DNA from: Streptomyces fulvoviolaceus
Lineage (GTDB): Bacteria > Actinomycetota > Actinomycetes > Streptomycetales > Streptomycetaceae
Assembly: GCF_000718165.1 (NCBI RefSeq)
Contig: NZ_JOEY01000007.1
Coordinates: forward strand, 1 to 64,000
Direction of reading: 5' to 3'
DNA length: 64,000 bases
Shown: positions 26,501 through 34,855 of the stretch, one piece after another
Layout of the letters: the number at the start of each line of letters is the position of its first letter
How positions within the stretch are numbered: position 1 is the first letter of the stretch
Position numbers and translations under genes: made by a program
Notes under the pieces: model-generated
Told to the model about the DNA's origin: nothing
Databases searched by the model: none
What the model saw: the letters and a program-made list of their open reading frames with translations, nothing else

Positions 26501-28048
26501 TGCGTCGAGGCAGAGGCGCACGAGTTCCTCGATGTCGCCCGCCCGACGCAGGAACCCGGCGAGGCGGGGATCCTCGACGGCCTCGTCGCCGCGCCACCGG
26601 ATCAGGCAACGGGCGGCCGCCATCGGGTCGTCGGCCCGTTCGTAGAGAGCGATGGCCTCCGCGTGGTGGCCGGCCTGCTCGTGCAGACGGGCCGCCCCGA
26701 GCAGGTCTCCGCCCGCCTCCCGGGCCGCCGCGCGGGCGGCGAGACCTTCGGGGGAGTCGTCGTCGTGCAGGACGCGGTCGGCGTCGCCGTACCGCTCGGC
26801 CACCTGGTAGAGACGGTGGGCACGGTAGTGCTCCTCGGCGTCCTCGGCGTGCCGGGCCGCTTCCAGCGGTTCCCCGGCCTCCTCCTCGAACGAGCTCCAT
26901 TCCCTGTGCACCGACCTGCGGCCGTCGTCGTCGGAGGCTGCGTGAAGGAGACGCTGGAGCCGCCGGCGTCCGTCCGCCGTCACGGCTTGGCGCAGGCCCT
27001 CCAGTTCATCCCGCCGACGGGCCACCGCATCAGCGGGTTCCGCCTGCTCGAGGCGGTCCAGCACTGCCCGTATTCGTCGTACGGCCCTGGTGTGATCGCC
27101 CTGTGCCATCAGGGAGTCGATCTCCGTACGGCATTGCGCGGCGAGGCGGGCCAGGCGGTCCGGCTCGTCCGCCGGGCAGGTCTCCAGGGCCGCGGGGAGA
27201 TCACCCAGCTGTTCGTGGCAGTGGCTCACGCGGTCCTGGCGCCCCGCCCATTCGAAGTACTGCAGGGCCTCCCCGGCCTCTCCCTCCGCCAGGATCAGCT
27301 CCCCGGCCCGCTCCGCCAACCGCAGCGCGGTCTCGTGGTCCCCGTCGGCTTCGGCGAGTTCCAGGCCGGCCTGCACGTCCCCCAGCCAGGACGACTGGGC
27401 GCAGCACGCCACCGCGTCCCGCTTGCGGGCGGGAGTGTCCGCGAGCCGCGCCACGTCGGAGCCCCAGCCCAGGAACAGGCGGACGTCGAACCGGTCGGGT
27501 ATCAGCTCGTCCGGGAGCTGGTCGAAGAAGGCCGACCAGAGCGCGGCGTCCCTGCCGAGGGAAGTCCGTGCGATGTGCGCGTCCAGGGCCTCCGTCATGA
27601 CGATCTCGTCCAGCGCTCCCCTGTCGCTCAGGCCACGCAGCCACGAGACGAGCCCCTCGGCGTCCGCGGCCCAGCCCATCAGACGGGCCAACGTCTGGCG
27701 GGCCCGCCGCCGGATCCCGTGATCGCCCAGCCGGTCCGCCACGTCGATGACGAGCGCGAGCACCGTCCTGTCGAAGTGGCCGCCCAGGGCGTGCAGTTGC
27801 CCCGTCTCGGCCGCGCCGAAGGCCGATGCGTACCCCGCGGCGGGCAGCCGGGCGTCGTAGCGGTCGAAGAGGTCCCGTGCCAGCGCGGGATCCTCGCGGA
27901 GCGCGAGTAGCAGCGCCCGCCTGTACACGGTGGCCGCGCGCTCGGCGTCGCGGCCGGAAAGCACCGCGGGCCGGAAACGCGACTCGACCCCTTTCAGAGC
28001 TCGGCGCAGCTTCCGGGACCCACCCGCCTGCGCACCCTCACGCACCAT
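23546..28048 (-). CDS. Giant Hsp70-family protein: helical repeats, full Hsp70, degenerate trypsin-like domain
   Basis: 1500 aa. Residues 1-580 are alpha-helical repeat-like (TPR/HEAT-style, e.g. ALRLAERAGELILAEG near 241). Residues 585-935 form an Hsp70 ATPase, with phosphate-1 GMDLGTSNC (587-595), phosphate-2 LDLGAGTLDASLV (783-795) and adenosine motif LVLVGGPMLSPLV (918-930). A substrate-binding region opens with LLLDVTPLPIGISV (971-984). About 1100-1290 is helical. Residues 1317-1485 look like a trypsin/V8-like domain, but the catalytic His site reads HVLAGGR instead of HVLTAAH and the Ser site reads EAGGWPLLN instead of GNSGGPLLN. It is therefore probably a non-proteolytic binding domain. 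A 37-bp gap follows the ATPase gene and a 4-bp overlap precedes the kinase. Confidence 0.9.
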   Translation of the reverse strand: MVREGAQAGGSRKLRRALKGVESRFRPAVLSGRDAERAATVYRRALLLALREDPALARDLFDRYDARLPAAGYASAFGAAETGQLHALGGHFDRTVLALVIDVADRLGDHGIRRRARQTLARLMGWAADAEGLVSWLRGLSDRGALDEIVMTEALDAHIARTSLGRDAALWSAFFDQLPDELIPDRFDVRLFLGWGSDVARLADTPARKRDAVACCAQSSWLGDVQAGLELAEADGDHETALRLAERAGELILAEGEAGEALQYFEWAGRQDRVSHCHEQLGDLPAALETCPADEPDRLARLAAQCRTEIDSLMAQGDHTRAVRRIRAVLDRLEQAEPADAVARRRDELEGLRQAVTADGRRRLQRLLHAASDDDGRRSVHREWSSFEEEAGEPLEAARHAEDAEEHYRAHRLYQVAERYGDADRVLHDDDSPEGLAARAAAREAGGDLLGAARLHEQAGHHAEAIALYERADDPMAAARCLIRWRGDEAVEDPRLAGFLRRAGDIEELVRLCLDALARRGSASHAGSVLRSLVDDETTVTGSVRQQVLDAMEAVSAADRGVFEERVGQWAVRAKKEVDSRFSRIWGMDLGTSNCVAAVYDKTLQRPVACPRSQQPPFASTLSVTEEREEIVGLSADAVLAPRIIGHASDAKRRMGGRDPFTIGDRTYSPEEVSARLVGHARILVEAFLAARVRETITDLAHAELGEIRDEWLDWAAERYDLTLSRPRVIVTTPANFPNNAKAATRNACKIAGVDLVRLIHEPTAACMTVSRQRLLDGRVAVLDLGAGTLDASLVEVGDNVYEVERVSGNPAYGGRDFDRAVADFLADRLRGEGVDVPVRSLERQRLEIAAEHLKIALSSQEEADYTLHSFLDRPSVRVELTRADLAELLAGPLGTLRTVCEKVGKEWRQSAGGPQHLVLVGGPMLSPLVSGVAERAFGCRRTGYPDPSTVVAFGAALQGAVLSEDIQDMLLLDVTPLPIGISVVDRENGGQRFDRLVEANAKIPLQRSDVYSTAEDNQKNVHIQVYNGGQLDPRSRIGECLLEGIPPKPRGEPQIEVTFEIDVSCVLHVTAVDKATGRKASVRITDPTLLSPREIQEMTQRQARQRDWEESRRTLRDLMDAAAGLEPERLCHEFRDRLAAYRPTRAPLDRNSQRLLTEMYGNEGTEVESELLSLRGPLRDLTVTARHFLDRARTVDQADAGRHLSGQLAEHLDRTRQSMARMVAWNDLLAALAAADADPLRRFRALHDAGDHQRALRALEQLTEPLSDPEDLRRRLSCLAGVGDLARYQETLLADAPRLPAIVLDRDHPEPYLAAARPALVRVLDGNGREGVGFLVSDRHVLAGGRWPEQSLSGLAVRMAAGTRTVLSVFRPDSSAIDASVVLLDEPVPGWPLRLGFPRLTTIGSEVWGPASDQMLVTGMVQGIEEFSEYGLKLFRTDLELPPEAGGWPLLNELGEVIGLLVQRATGTATFAISVDSLAPLLAGAGFGLSEPGGEGTPR

Positions 28049-28085
28049 CGCCCCACCCTTTCCGTCCCCGCCGGACGGTTCCCGG

Positions 28086-29996
28086 TCATGCCTCGCCGCT
28101 GCTTCCCAGTCCGCCGCCGACCGCTCTCACCAGCCGCGTCGACTGTGCTGTCAGGCCCGCTGCCAGGCTGTCGGCTCCCGCATCGCCTTCCAGCCCGTCC
28201 CGTCGCAGCCGGGCCGCGATGGTGTGGAAGTAGGTGGCGGCTTCCAGCACCATCTGTTCCTCGTCCACCGAGGCTTCCGCGCTGTGGGCCCGGTCGGCGG
28301 CGTCGAGGATGTGCCGCACCTGGGTGCGGATCTCGTTCCGGACCTCCTCGGGCACCGTGTCGGCGTGGACCAGGTGGCCGAGGATCGAGCGGCAGGCCCG
28401 TGCCAGCCGTTCCAGCAGGCGGTGTTCACGACCGGCCCAGGTCGCGTGGGGGGCGAAGTTGAGGACGTCTCCAGAGACGACTTGCGCGCGGATACTGATC
28501 GCCACCCGGCGGTCGTACAGGTCGAGTCCGGTCGGGCTGGTGGCGCCCAGCGCTTCGCGGAAGCAGGGATGCAGGTGAAACTCGTCCTCGTGCGGCTGTA
28601 CGGGCAGCAGGGGTATGCCCACGTAGACGATGCCGTTTCCGCGCCGCACCCCGAGAAATCCCACTTCGTAGAGCGTCTTGACGATCCCGTCCGGCGTCAG
28701 CGAACCCGTGTAGGCCGGGAACTCGTGGTGCAGCGCGTCCACGACCAGGTCGACGCGGTGGCTCAGCGCGGCACGCGTGACGAGGTATCCGGAGTTCTGG
28801 AAGAGCGGAATAAGGCGTTCGAGGAAGGGGTGTGCGACGAGGTACTCCTGGACGAGGTCTTTCAGCTTCCACTGGGAGAAGCGCTGTGTCGCCAGCTGGA
28901 CGTCGCTCTCGTGGATGCGGTCGCGGTTCCCGTTGCCGATCGCGGTGTACTGACACTCGTTGAGGTACTGGATGAGGTCGCGCGGCCTGGGCAACACGTG
29001 GGACAGGAGATACGTCAGGGTGCTCTGGCCGCACACCGTCCGCGGGAAGATCTCGCCCCACAGGCGGTCCGCCGTCAGGCCAGAACCGACCGAGGCCCTG
29101 GCGCGCCGCAGAGCCAGGTCCTCCAGGTCCGACTCGGTCCAGTCGATGCGGAGTTCGTCGCTGCGGAACTTGTCGCCCTCGGTGAAGGTGAGGGAGTCGT
29201 AGATGTCGGACCTGAGGAACACCGTGCACCGCACGGCGCCCCCGTAGTGGCTGCCGATGTACCAGGTCGCGAGCAGCAGTCCGATGACCAGCGAGTTGCT
29301 CTCCAGGTCCGCGGACCACAGCTGTTCCAGCTGGTCCACCAGCAGCACGAAGGTGTGCGCCGGTGCGCATCCCAGCTCGGTGAAGCCGAGGCGTACGCCG
29401 TCCTCCAGGACCCTCAGTCGCTGTGCGGGCCGGGCGTCTCCTTCCATGGCCACGGCCTGCTGCGCGAAGTCCACCGCGGCCCTGACCCCGAACGCCTCCA
29501 GCGAGAGAGCACCGCTCAGGCCCTGCAGCCACCGGCCGAACCCGATGGACGTCCGAGGATCGCCGAACAGTTCCCGGTTGGCCTTGATGAAGGCTTTCAA
29601 CGCCTTGACCGCCTCGGGTGGTTTGCCGCCGTGCTGTTCCGCGTGCCCCACCAGGTACTGGGCGGCGCGCACGGCGAAGACATACCGCCACAGCAGCGAC
29701 TTCGCGTGGTCTCCCGGCAGACCCGTCAGCTCGAACGCGCGCAGTTCCTCACCCGCGATGTCGGCGGCGGTGACCAGCTCCACTCCCCCGGCAGGCACCG
29801 GTTCCGAGGCAAGCCGCACGCAGATGGCGCTCTTCCCAACCCCCTTGCGGCCGATGACCAGCGTCTTACGCCCCGTCACCACCGCGTTGTACGCCGCCGT
29901 CTCCTTGAAGCCTCTCCGCAGCAGCCCGTCGGCGAGGTCCCGTTCCGCGTCGTCCCGTCCGAAATACAGGCGCTCGACCACCGACAGCTCGCTCAC
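28086..29996 (-). CDS. P-loop ATPase, Sll1717-like, first gene of the Hsp70 operon
   Basis: 636 aa. The N-terminus follows the Sll1717-type pattern: YFGRDDAERD (11-20), a helix, then VTGRKTLVIGRKGVGKSA with Walker A at 49-57. Walker B is HTFVLLVDQLEQLW (about 214-227). The C-terminal half is helical and strand-rich without recognised motifs. There is no signal peptide or membrane helix. Relatives are annotated P-loop ATPases often found near defence genes. The GTG start has GGGGGAG three bases upstream, and the 114-bp gap 29997-30110 is the only upstream control region for the three-gene operon. Confidence 0.8.
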   Translation of the reverse strand: MSELSVVERLYFGRDDAERDLADGLLRRGFKETAAYNAVVTGRKTLVIGRKGVGKSAICVRLASEPVPAGGVELVTAADIAGEELRAFELTGLPGDHAKSLLWRYVFAVRAAQYLVGHAEQHGGKPPEAVKALKAFIKANRELFGDPRTSIGFGRWLQGLSGALSLEAFGVRAAVDFAQQAVAMEGDARPAQRLRVLEDGVRLGFTELGCAPAHTFVLLVDQLEQLWSADLESNSLVIGLLLATWYIGSHYGGAVRCTVFLRSDIYDSLTFTEGDKFRSDELRIDWTESDLEDLALRRARASVGSGLTADRLWGEIFPRTVCGQSTLTYLLSHVLPRPRDLIQYLNECQYTAIGNGNRDRIHESDVQLATQRFSQWKLKDLVQEYLVAHPFLERLIPLFQNSGYLVTRAALSHRVDLVVDALHHEFPAYTGSLTPDGIVKTLYEVGFLGVRRGNGIVYVGIPLLPVQPHEDEFHLHPCFREALGATSPTGLDLYDRRVAISIRAQVVSGDVLNFAPHATWAGREHRLLERLARACRSILGHLVHADTVPEEVRNEIRTQVRHILDAADRAHSAEASVDEEQMVLEAATYFHTIAARLRRDGLEGDAGADSLAAGLTAQSTRLVRAVGGGLGSSGEA

Positions 29997-30110
29997 GGCT
30001 CCCCCTACGGACGTTCACTGGCCGTACTCGGTCAGTATCCCGCTGTCAGCGCCCGCCGAGGCAGGTTTCGCGGGGGCGAAATCAGTTCGGCGGGGTGTCC
30101 GAGCGCCCTG

Positions 30111-31337
30111 TCACCGTGGCCGTGTCCCCACCGGGCTCGCCAGCCCCAGCCGGGTCAGGAACTGCTGCAGCGTGAAGGCCGCCATGCCGAGTGCCACGGC
30201 GTTGCCCGGCACTCGGGACGGCTCGACGGTGAGGCCCGCCAGCGAACCGGGCAGGACGTGGTGCCGGAGCTCGTCGCGCACGGCGGGCAGGAGCCATTCG
30301 GCCAGGGCCTCGGAGGTCCAGCCGGTGAAGGCGACGCTCGGGATGTTGAGCAGATTGACCAGGTCGCCGAGGGCCGCGGCGAGGTAACGCGAGGTCCGCA
30401 GGGCCAGGACCGTCAGCGCCGGATCGCCCGTGGCGAGGCCGTCGGCGACCGCCTCGACGAAGTCCCGTTGGCGTGACTGCCGCAGCGTGGGGTGGTCCGG
30501 GTCGATCTCGGCGAGCGTCGTCCGCAGACCGGGGGCGCCGAGATACGCCTCGACGCAGCCGCGCCGACCGCAACGGCACGGCCGGCCGTCCAACTCGAGG
30601 AGAGTGTGGCCCCATTCACCGGCGTTGTTGGTCGTGCCGCGGATCAGTGCACCGTCGAGGGCGATGCCCGCGCCGACACCGGTGCCGAGGTTGACGACGG
30701 CCATGCTGTCGACGACGCGCCCCACGCCGAACCACATCTCGGACAGGACGACCGCCTTGAGCGGGTTGTCGACGTACACGGGGGCCGGGAGGCTCTTCTC
30801 CAGCAGTTCCTCGATGCGCACGTCGTGCCAGTCCCAGTTCGGCGCGAACACCGAGACGCCGGCGTCGGGATGCACGTGCCCCGGCATGCTGACACCGACG
30901 CCGATGATGCGCTCGCGCTCGATTCCGCCGGCCTCGACGGCCGCCTCGATCGCGCGGACGATCCCGTCGACGACGTAGGCCGGATCGTTCTCCTGCTCGT
31001 CGAGCGCGACCTCGCCGTGGCCGAGCGCGCCGAGCGCGAGGTCGTACACCGTGGCGTCGACGTAGGTCTCGGCCACGTCGACGCCGACGATGCGGCCGCG
31101 CTCGGGGTCGATGGTGAGCCGCTCCTGCGGACGTCCCCCGGTGTTGTTCTCCACGGTGGCGACGCGCAGGACGCCTTCGGAGAGGAACTCGGTGACGAGT
31201 GTCGCCACGGTCGCCGGACTGAGTCCGGTGTGCCGGGCGAGTTCCTGCCGGGCGGACGGCCCGAGTTCGAACAAAGCGTGGAGAACCTCGAATCGGTTCT
31301 CGCTCCGAAGATCCCGGGCCGTGTGCCGCGCCACCAT
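30111..31337 (-). CDS. ROK-family transcriptional regulator
   Basis: 408 aa. The N-terminal winged HTH is at about 12-75 (ARQELARHTGLSPATVATLV), followed by a ROK sugar-binding domain with VGVDVAETYVDATVYD, GVGAGIALDGALIRG, and the zinc motif CRCGRRGCVEAYLG. Such proteins are sugar-responsive repressors. The ATG lies 6 bp after the GH35 stop, with GAGGGAG inside the GH35 coding end, so it is the last gene of the five-gene uptake operon and should regulate it. A candidate operator lies at 37124-37138. Confidence 0.92.
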   Translation of the reverse strand: MVARHTARDLRSENRFEVLHALFELGPSARQELARHTGLSPATVATLVTEFLSEGVLRVATVENNTGGRPQERLTIDPERGRIVGVDVAETYVDATVYDLALGALGHGEVALDEQENDPAYVVDGIVRAIEAAVEAGGIERERIIGVGVSMPGHVHPDAGVSVFAPNWDWHDVRIEELLEKSLPAPVYVDNPLKAVVLSEMWFGVGRVVDSMAVVNLGTGVGAGIALDGALIRGTTNNAGEWGHTLLELDGRPCRCGRRGCVEAYLGAPGLRTTLAEIDPDHPTLRQSRQRDFVEAVADGLATGDPALTVLALRTSRYLAAALGDLVNLLNIPSVAFTGWTSEALAEWLLPAVRDELRHHVLPGSLAGLTVEPSRVPGNAVALGMAAFTLQQFLTRLGLASPVGTRPR

Positions 31338-31343
31338 GCTCCC

Positions 31344-33926
31344 TCAGTCGTGTGGAGACTCCAGCCGCAGCGTACGGAGCTCCGGGTTGTCCGGTCCGGC
31401 CGTGCCCCGCAGCAGCAGGGTCAGCCCGGACCATCCCGACGGGATCCAGAATACGTTCGAGTCTCCGCCCGAGAAGGCCGGCCGGTCCCCGACCCAGACA
31501 CGGCCCACGCACTCCCCCGCGGCCCATCCGGTCGCCCGGATCTGTGATCCGTCCAGCCGCACCAGGAAGCCGTCGTCGGACGGCGGCAGCTCGACGTCGA
31601 GCCACGCCTCCTCCCCCGGCTCCAGGGCCAGCGGCAGGCGTACGTCGTACCGCTCGGGGTCGGTCTCGGCGGCGAACCCGGTCAGCACGTCGTCGTCCTG
31701 GGTGGCGCACGTCCAGCCCGTCACCGGTTCCAGGCCGAGCAGTTCGGCGCGGAGGCCGCCGCCGCTGGGGTGGTGGGGAAGCGTGACCGAGATCTGATGG
31801 CTTCCGGCGGGCAGCAGGACCCAGGGGTCCTCGGCGTGGACGGTGCGCGCTTCGCCGTTGTCCACGCTCACCCGCACCGGCTCGACCACGCCCAGCAGGT
31901 GCAGCGCCGAGTCGGTGGCCGACCGGATGTCGCGCGTGTAGGTGACGGGAAGGCCGACGCGGGTGCTGCTCCAGCCGCCGAGCACGCGGATGGGCGCCGG
32001 CAGACCCGCCCACTGGCCGCGCACCGACCACAGGGCCGACACGTCCGTCACGTCCCGGACCGTCCACAGCGTGCCGAGTCCGCGCAGTGCGCCGAGACGG
32101 AGGGCCGGCAGCCGCGCGTCGTCGAAGTTCGCGTGCCCCCAGATCTCCACGACGGCCTCGACACCGACACGACCGGCCGTCTCCCGGACGTCGATGCGCT
32201 GGGCCGCACCGAACCCGGCGATCGTCGGATGCACGCGGCCACCGATCGACAGGTCGACGATGTCCGCCGCGCCGACGAGCAGCAGCTCGTCAACTCCAGT
32301 CAGATCGGCGGTGGTTCGGTACGCCCCGCGCCCCCGGTACACACCGAGCGACTCCAGCGTGGGCGGCAGCCGATGGGCACCGGCCCGCTCCTCGTGAGCC
32401 TCGGTCGCTCGCCGCCGAACGTCCTTCATGTCCATGGGCGGCGCCGAACTCCGACGAGGTGACGGGTTGTTGAGACGCACCGTCCCGTCGCGTTCCGTCG
32501 CGCGCAGAAGTACGGCGTCCTCCGGCGCCAGCGCAACGAGGACCAGCCCCTCCACCGTCGCCCGCTCGGGGGCTCCGGCAGCCGGCGCCGGGATCTCGAC
32601 CCGGATTCCGTCGAGGACGACGGTGACCGGCACTTCGGAAGCGAACGTCAGCACGCCGTCCGACGCCGCCACCGGATCCGCGGAGGCGAGGGTGAGCGTC
32701 CCGTCGTAACCCCAGGGCTGCAACGGCACGTTGACCAGCATCAGCGGACACGAGTCCGGAGCGACGGCGACCGGTATGCCGTTCACGACCGCCGTGCCCG
32801 GTGCCGTCCCGAGATGCGGTACGGCGACGAGTTGGCCGCCTCCGTCGAGGTCCAGGGCCGACGGCGACGAGCTGGTCGGGAAGTCGGCGGTCACCGGCAC
32901 GCATGGCACGGCCGAGGTGGCGAGCGCCAACTGCGGGCCCAGGGTGTCGATCACACGCGCCAGCACCTGCCCCTGGGCGTACTCGGGACGTTCGACACCG
33001 GTCGAGGAGACGTATCCGCCGAAGTCGTAGCCATGGCTCATGAAGTTGCCGGGGTCGCCCCAGTTGCCCGTGGACGGCGTGTACCCGAAGTTCCAGCCGG
33101 ACGACTGGAGGTAGGGAGCGATCAACGAGGCGCCGCTCGCCAGGAGCCGCCGCAGCGTCCGGTGGCGCCGGTTGGTCTCGGTGATGAGCAGCGGCAGGTC
33201 GCGGTCGGCCAACACCTCGGCGTAGCGCCGCACTTCGGGCTCGATGTGCGGGGAGTCGTCGTCCGGGTAGAAGTTGCACGCCGGTACGACGCCGGGGACG
33301 TTGCCCGTGGCTCCCTCGATGTCGCCCTGTCCGGCGCAGGCGATCAGCGGGACGGTGATGCCGTGGCGGAGCGCCTGGTCGCGCAGGGCGGTCAGATAGC
33401 CCGTGCGGTCCTCGCAGTCGAAGAAGTCCAGCTCGTTCTCCAACTGCACCATGATGACGGGGCCGTTGGCCGGGTACTGCCGCTCGGCGAGGAGCGGCAG
33501 CACCTGGTCGAACCAGGCGGTGACCTGGGTGAGGAAGCGCGGTTCGTGCTGGCGCACCCGGAGGTCGGGGTCGAGACCCAGCCAGGCCGGCAGCGCGCCG
33601 CCGTCCCACTCGGAGCAGATGTACGGGCCCGGACGTGCGATGACGTACAGCCCGACCTCCTGGGCGAGGTCCAGGAAGGCGGCGACGTCGTGTCTGCCCT
33701 CGAAGGACCAGCGGCCGGGTGCCGTCTCGTGGAAGTTCCACGGCAGGTAGACGTCCACGCAGGTGTATCCCGAGGCACGTACCTGTTCGAGCCGGGCGCG
33801 CCACTGCTCCCGCGGCAGGCGGAAGTAGAACAGCGACGCGCACAGCACGACGCGTGGACTGCCCTCGGCCCGGATGCCCCGGGCGTCGAGCTCGATGCCG
33901 CTGCTGACGACTGTCGGACGACTCAC
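31344..33926 (-). CDS. GH35 beta-galactosidase
   Basis: 860 aa with no signal peptide, so probably cytoplasmic. The N-terminal TIM barrel of family GH35 has SLFYFRLPREQWRARLEQVRASGYTCVDVYLPWN (about 30-63, split motifs), the acid/base Glu in VQLENELDFFD (about 160) and the likely nucleophile Glu in LLITETNRR (about 245). Beta-sandwich jelly-roll regions follow to the C-terminus. It should remove terminal beta-linked galactose from imported oligosaccharides. GTG 33926 overlaps the permease stop by 4 bp. The open frame extends further upstream only as antisense or other-frame sequence. Confidence 0.9.
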   Translation of the reverse strand: MSRPTVVSSGIELDARGIRAEGSPRVVLCASLFYFRLPREQWRARLEQVRASGYTCVDVYLPWNFHETAPGRWSFEGRHDVAAFLDLAQEVGLYVIARPGPYICSEWDGGALPAWLGLDPDLRVRQHEPRFLTQVTAWFDQVLPLLAERQYPANGPVIMVQLENELDFFDCEDRTGYLTALRDQALRHGITVPLIACAGQGDIEGATGNVPGVVPACNFYPDDDSPHIEPEVRRYAEVLADRDLPLLITETNRRHRTLRRLLASGASLIAPYLQSSGWNFGYTPSTGNWGDPGNFMSHGYDFGGYVSSTGVERPEYAQGQVLARVIDTLGPQLALATSAVPCVPVTADFPTSSSPSALDLDGGGQLVAVPHLGTAPGTAVVNGIPVAVAPDSCPLMLVNVPLQPWGYDGTLTLASADPVAASDGVLTFASEVPVTVVLDGIRVEIPAPAAGAPERATVEGLVLVALAPEDAVLLRATERDGTVRLNNPSPRRSSAPPMDMKDVRRRATEAHEERAGAHRLPPTLESLGVYRGRGAYRTTADLTGVDELLLVGAADIVDLSIGGRVHPTIAGFGAAQRIDVRETAGRVGVEAVVEIWGHANFDDARLPALRLGALRGLGTLWTVRDVTDVSALWSVRGQWAGLPAPIRVLGGWSSTRVGLPVTYTRDIRSATDSALHLLGVVEPVRVSVDNGEARTVHAEDPWVLLPAGSHQISVTLPHHPSGGGLRAELLGLEPVTGWTCATQDDDVLTGFAAETDPERYDVRLPLALEPGEEAWLDVELPPSDDGFLVRLDGSQIRATGWAAGECVGRVWVGDRPAFSGGDSNVFWIPSGWSGLTLLLRGTAGPDNPELRTLRLESPHD

Positions 33927-34855
33927 TTGACCCCCGCGCTTCCGCCGCTGATGTCCATTTCGTACAGGTACCGCTGGCCGAGGTAGTAGACGGCGATCAT
34001 CGGCAGCGTGAGCAGGATCGAGCCGACCATCACCAGGTTCCACGGTGGCGGCTGGCCTGCCACGGCCGTGGTGGTGATGTACTGCACGCCCAGCGCCAGC
34101 GGCATCTTCGACTCGTCGTTGAGGTAGATCAACGGCCCCATGAAATCACCCCAGTTGTACGTCAGGGTGAAGATGCCGATCGCGATCAGGACGGGCCACA
34201 GCATCGGCAGCATGATGCGCCGGTAGATGCCGAAGAACCCGAGCCCGTCCACCATGGCGGCCTCGTCGAGCTCGCTGGGCATGCGGGAGACGAACTGCCG
34301 TACCAGGAAGACGTTGAAGGCGTTGGAGAAGAAGTTCGGCACGATCAGCGGCAGATAGGTGTTCACCCAGCCCAGGTCCTTGAACAGGATGAACTGCGGA
34401 ATCATCGTGATCTGCGTCGGGATCATCATCGTCGCAATGACGACGAGGAACATGACGTTCTTGCCGGGAGCCCGCAGACGCGCGAAGGCGTACCCGACCA
34501 GACCGCTCGACACCATCTGCCCGATGACCGAACCGAGCGAGATGATCAGGGAGTTGACGAGGAATCGGCCCATCGGCAGATCGCCGTCGAAGACCCGGGT
34601 GAAGTTCCGCCACTCGAACTCGCTCGGGAAGATCGTGAAACCGTTGGTGGTCACGGTGTGGTCGGTCGACAGCGCGATCGACACGGCGAACACCAGCGGC
34701 ACGGACAGGACCGCCGAGACGATGATCAGGGTCGCGTAGGTGAACGGGGTCGCCTTGAAGACCCCGAGGACGCGGGTCGTACCGCCCGGGGGCTCCTCGT
34801 CCTTGCCGACCTGGCCGCCCTGTGGGGGTGCGACGGTGGGTGCGAGGGTCGCCAT
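33923..34855 (-). CDS. Carbohydrate ABC transporter permease (MalG-type)
   Basis: 310 aa with six predicted membrane helices. The conserved EAA loop is present (ELDEAAMVDGLGFFGIYRRIMLPML, with EAA-x3-G). The N-terminal ~35 residues are a hydrophilic Gly/Pro-rich tail. ATG 34855 shares one base with the stop of the partner permease (TGATG). It works with the MalF-type permease and binding protein encoded upstream. No ATPase is encoded here, so a shared MsiK-like ATPase elsewhere is likely, as is usual for Streptomyces sugar importers. Confidence 0.9.
   Translation of the reverse strand: MATLAPTVAPPQGGQVGKDEEPPGGTTRVLGVFKATPFTYATLIIVSAVLSVPLVFAVSIALSTDHTVTTNGFTIFPSEFEWRNFTRVFDGDLPMGRFLVNSLIISLGSVIGQMVSSGLVGYAFARLRAPGKNVMFLVVIATMMIPTQITMIPQFILFKDLGWVNTYLPLIVPNFFSNAFNVFLVRQFVSRMPSELDEAAMVDGLGFFGIYRRIMLPMLWPVLIAIGIFTLTYNWGDFMGPLIYLNDESKMPLALGVQYITTTAVAGQPPPWNLVMVGSILLTLPMIAVYYLGQRYLYEMDISGGSAGVK

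Noticed and set aside
24842..27910. Open frame of 1022 codons on the plus strand
   Set aside because: Antisense to the Hsp70 fusion gene. Its composition (Gly/Arg/Val/Leu-rich, no domains) is the usual shadow of a G+C-rich gene, while the minus strand gives clear Hsp70 motifs.
27930..30476. Open frame of 848 codons on the plus strand
   Set aside because: Antisense to the Sll1717-type ATPase and the end of the ROK gene; no recognisable domains or start signals.
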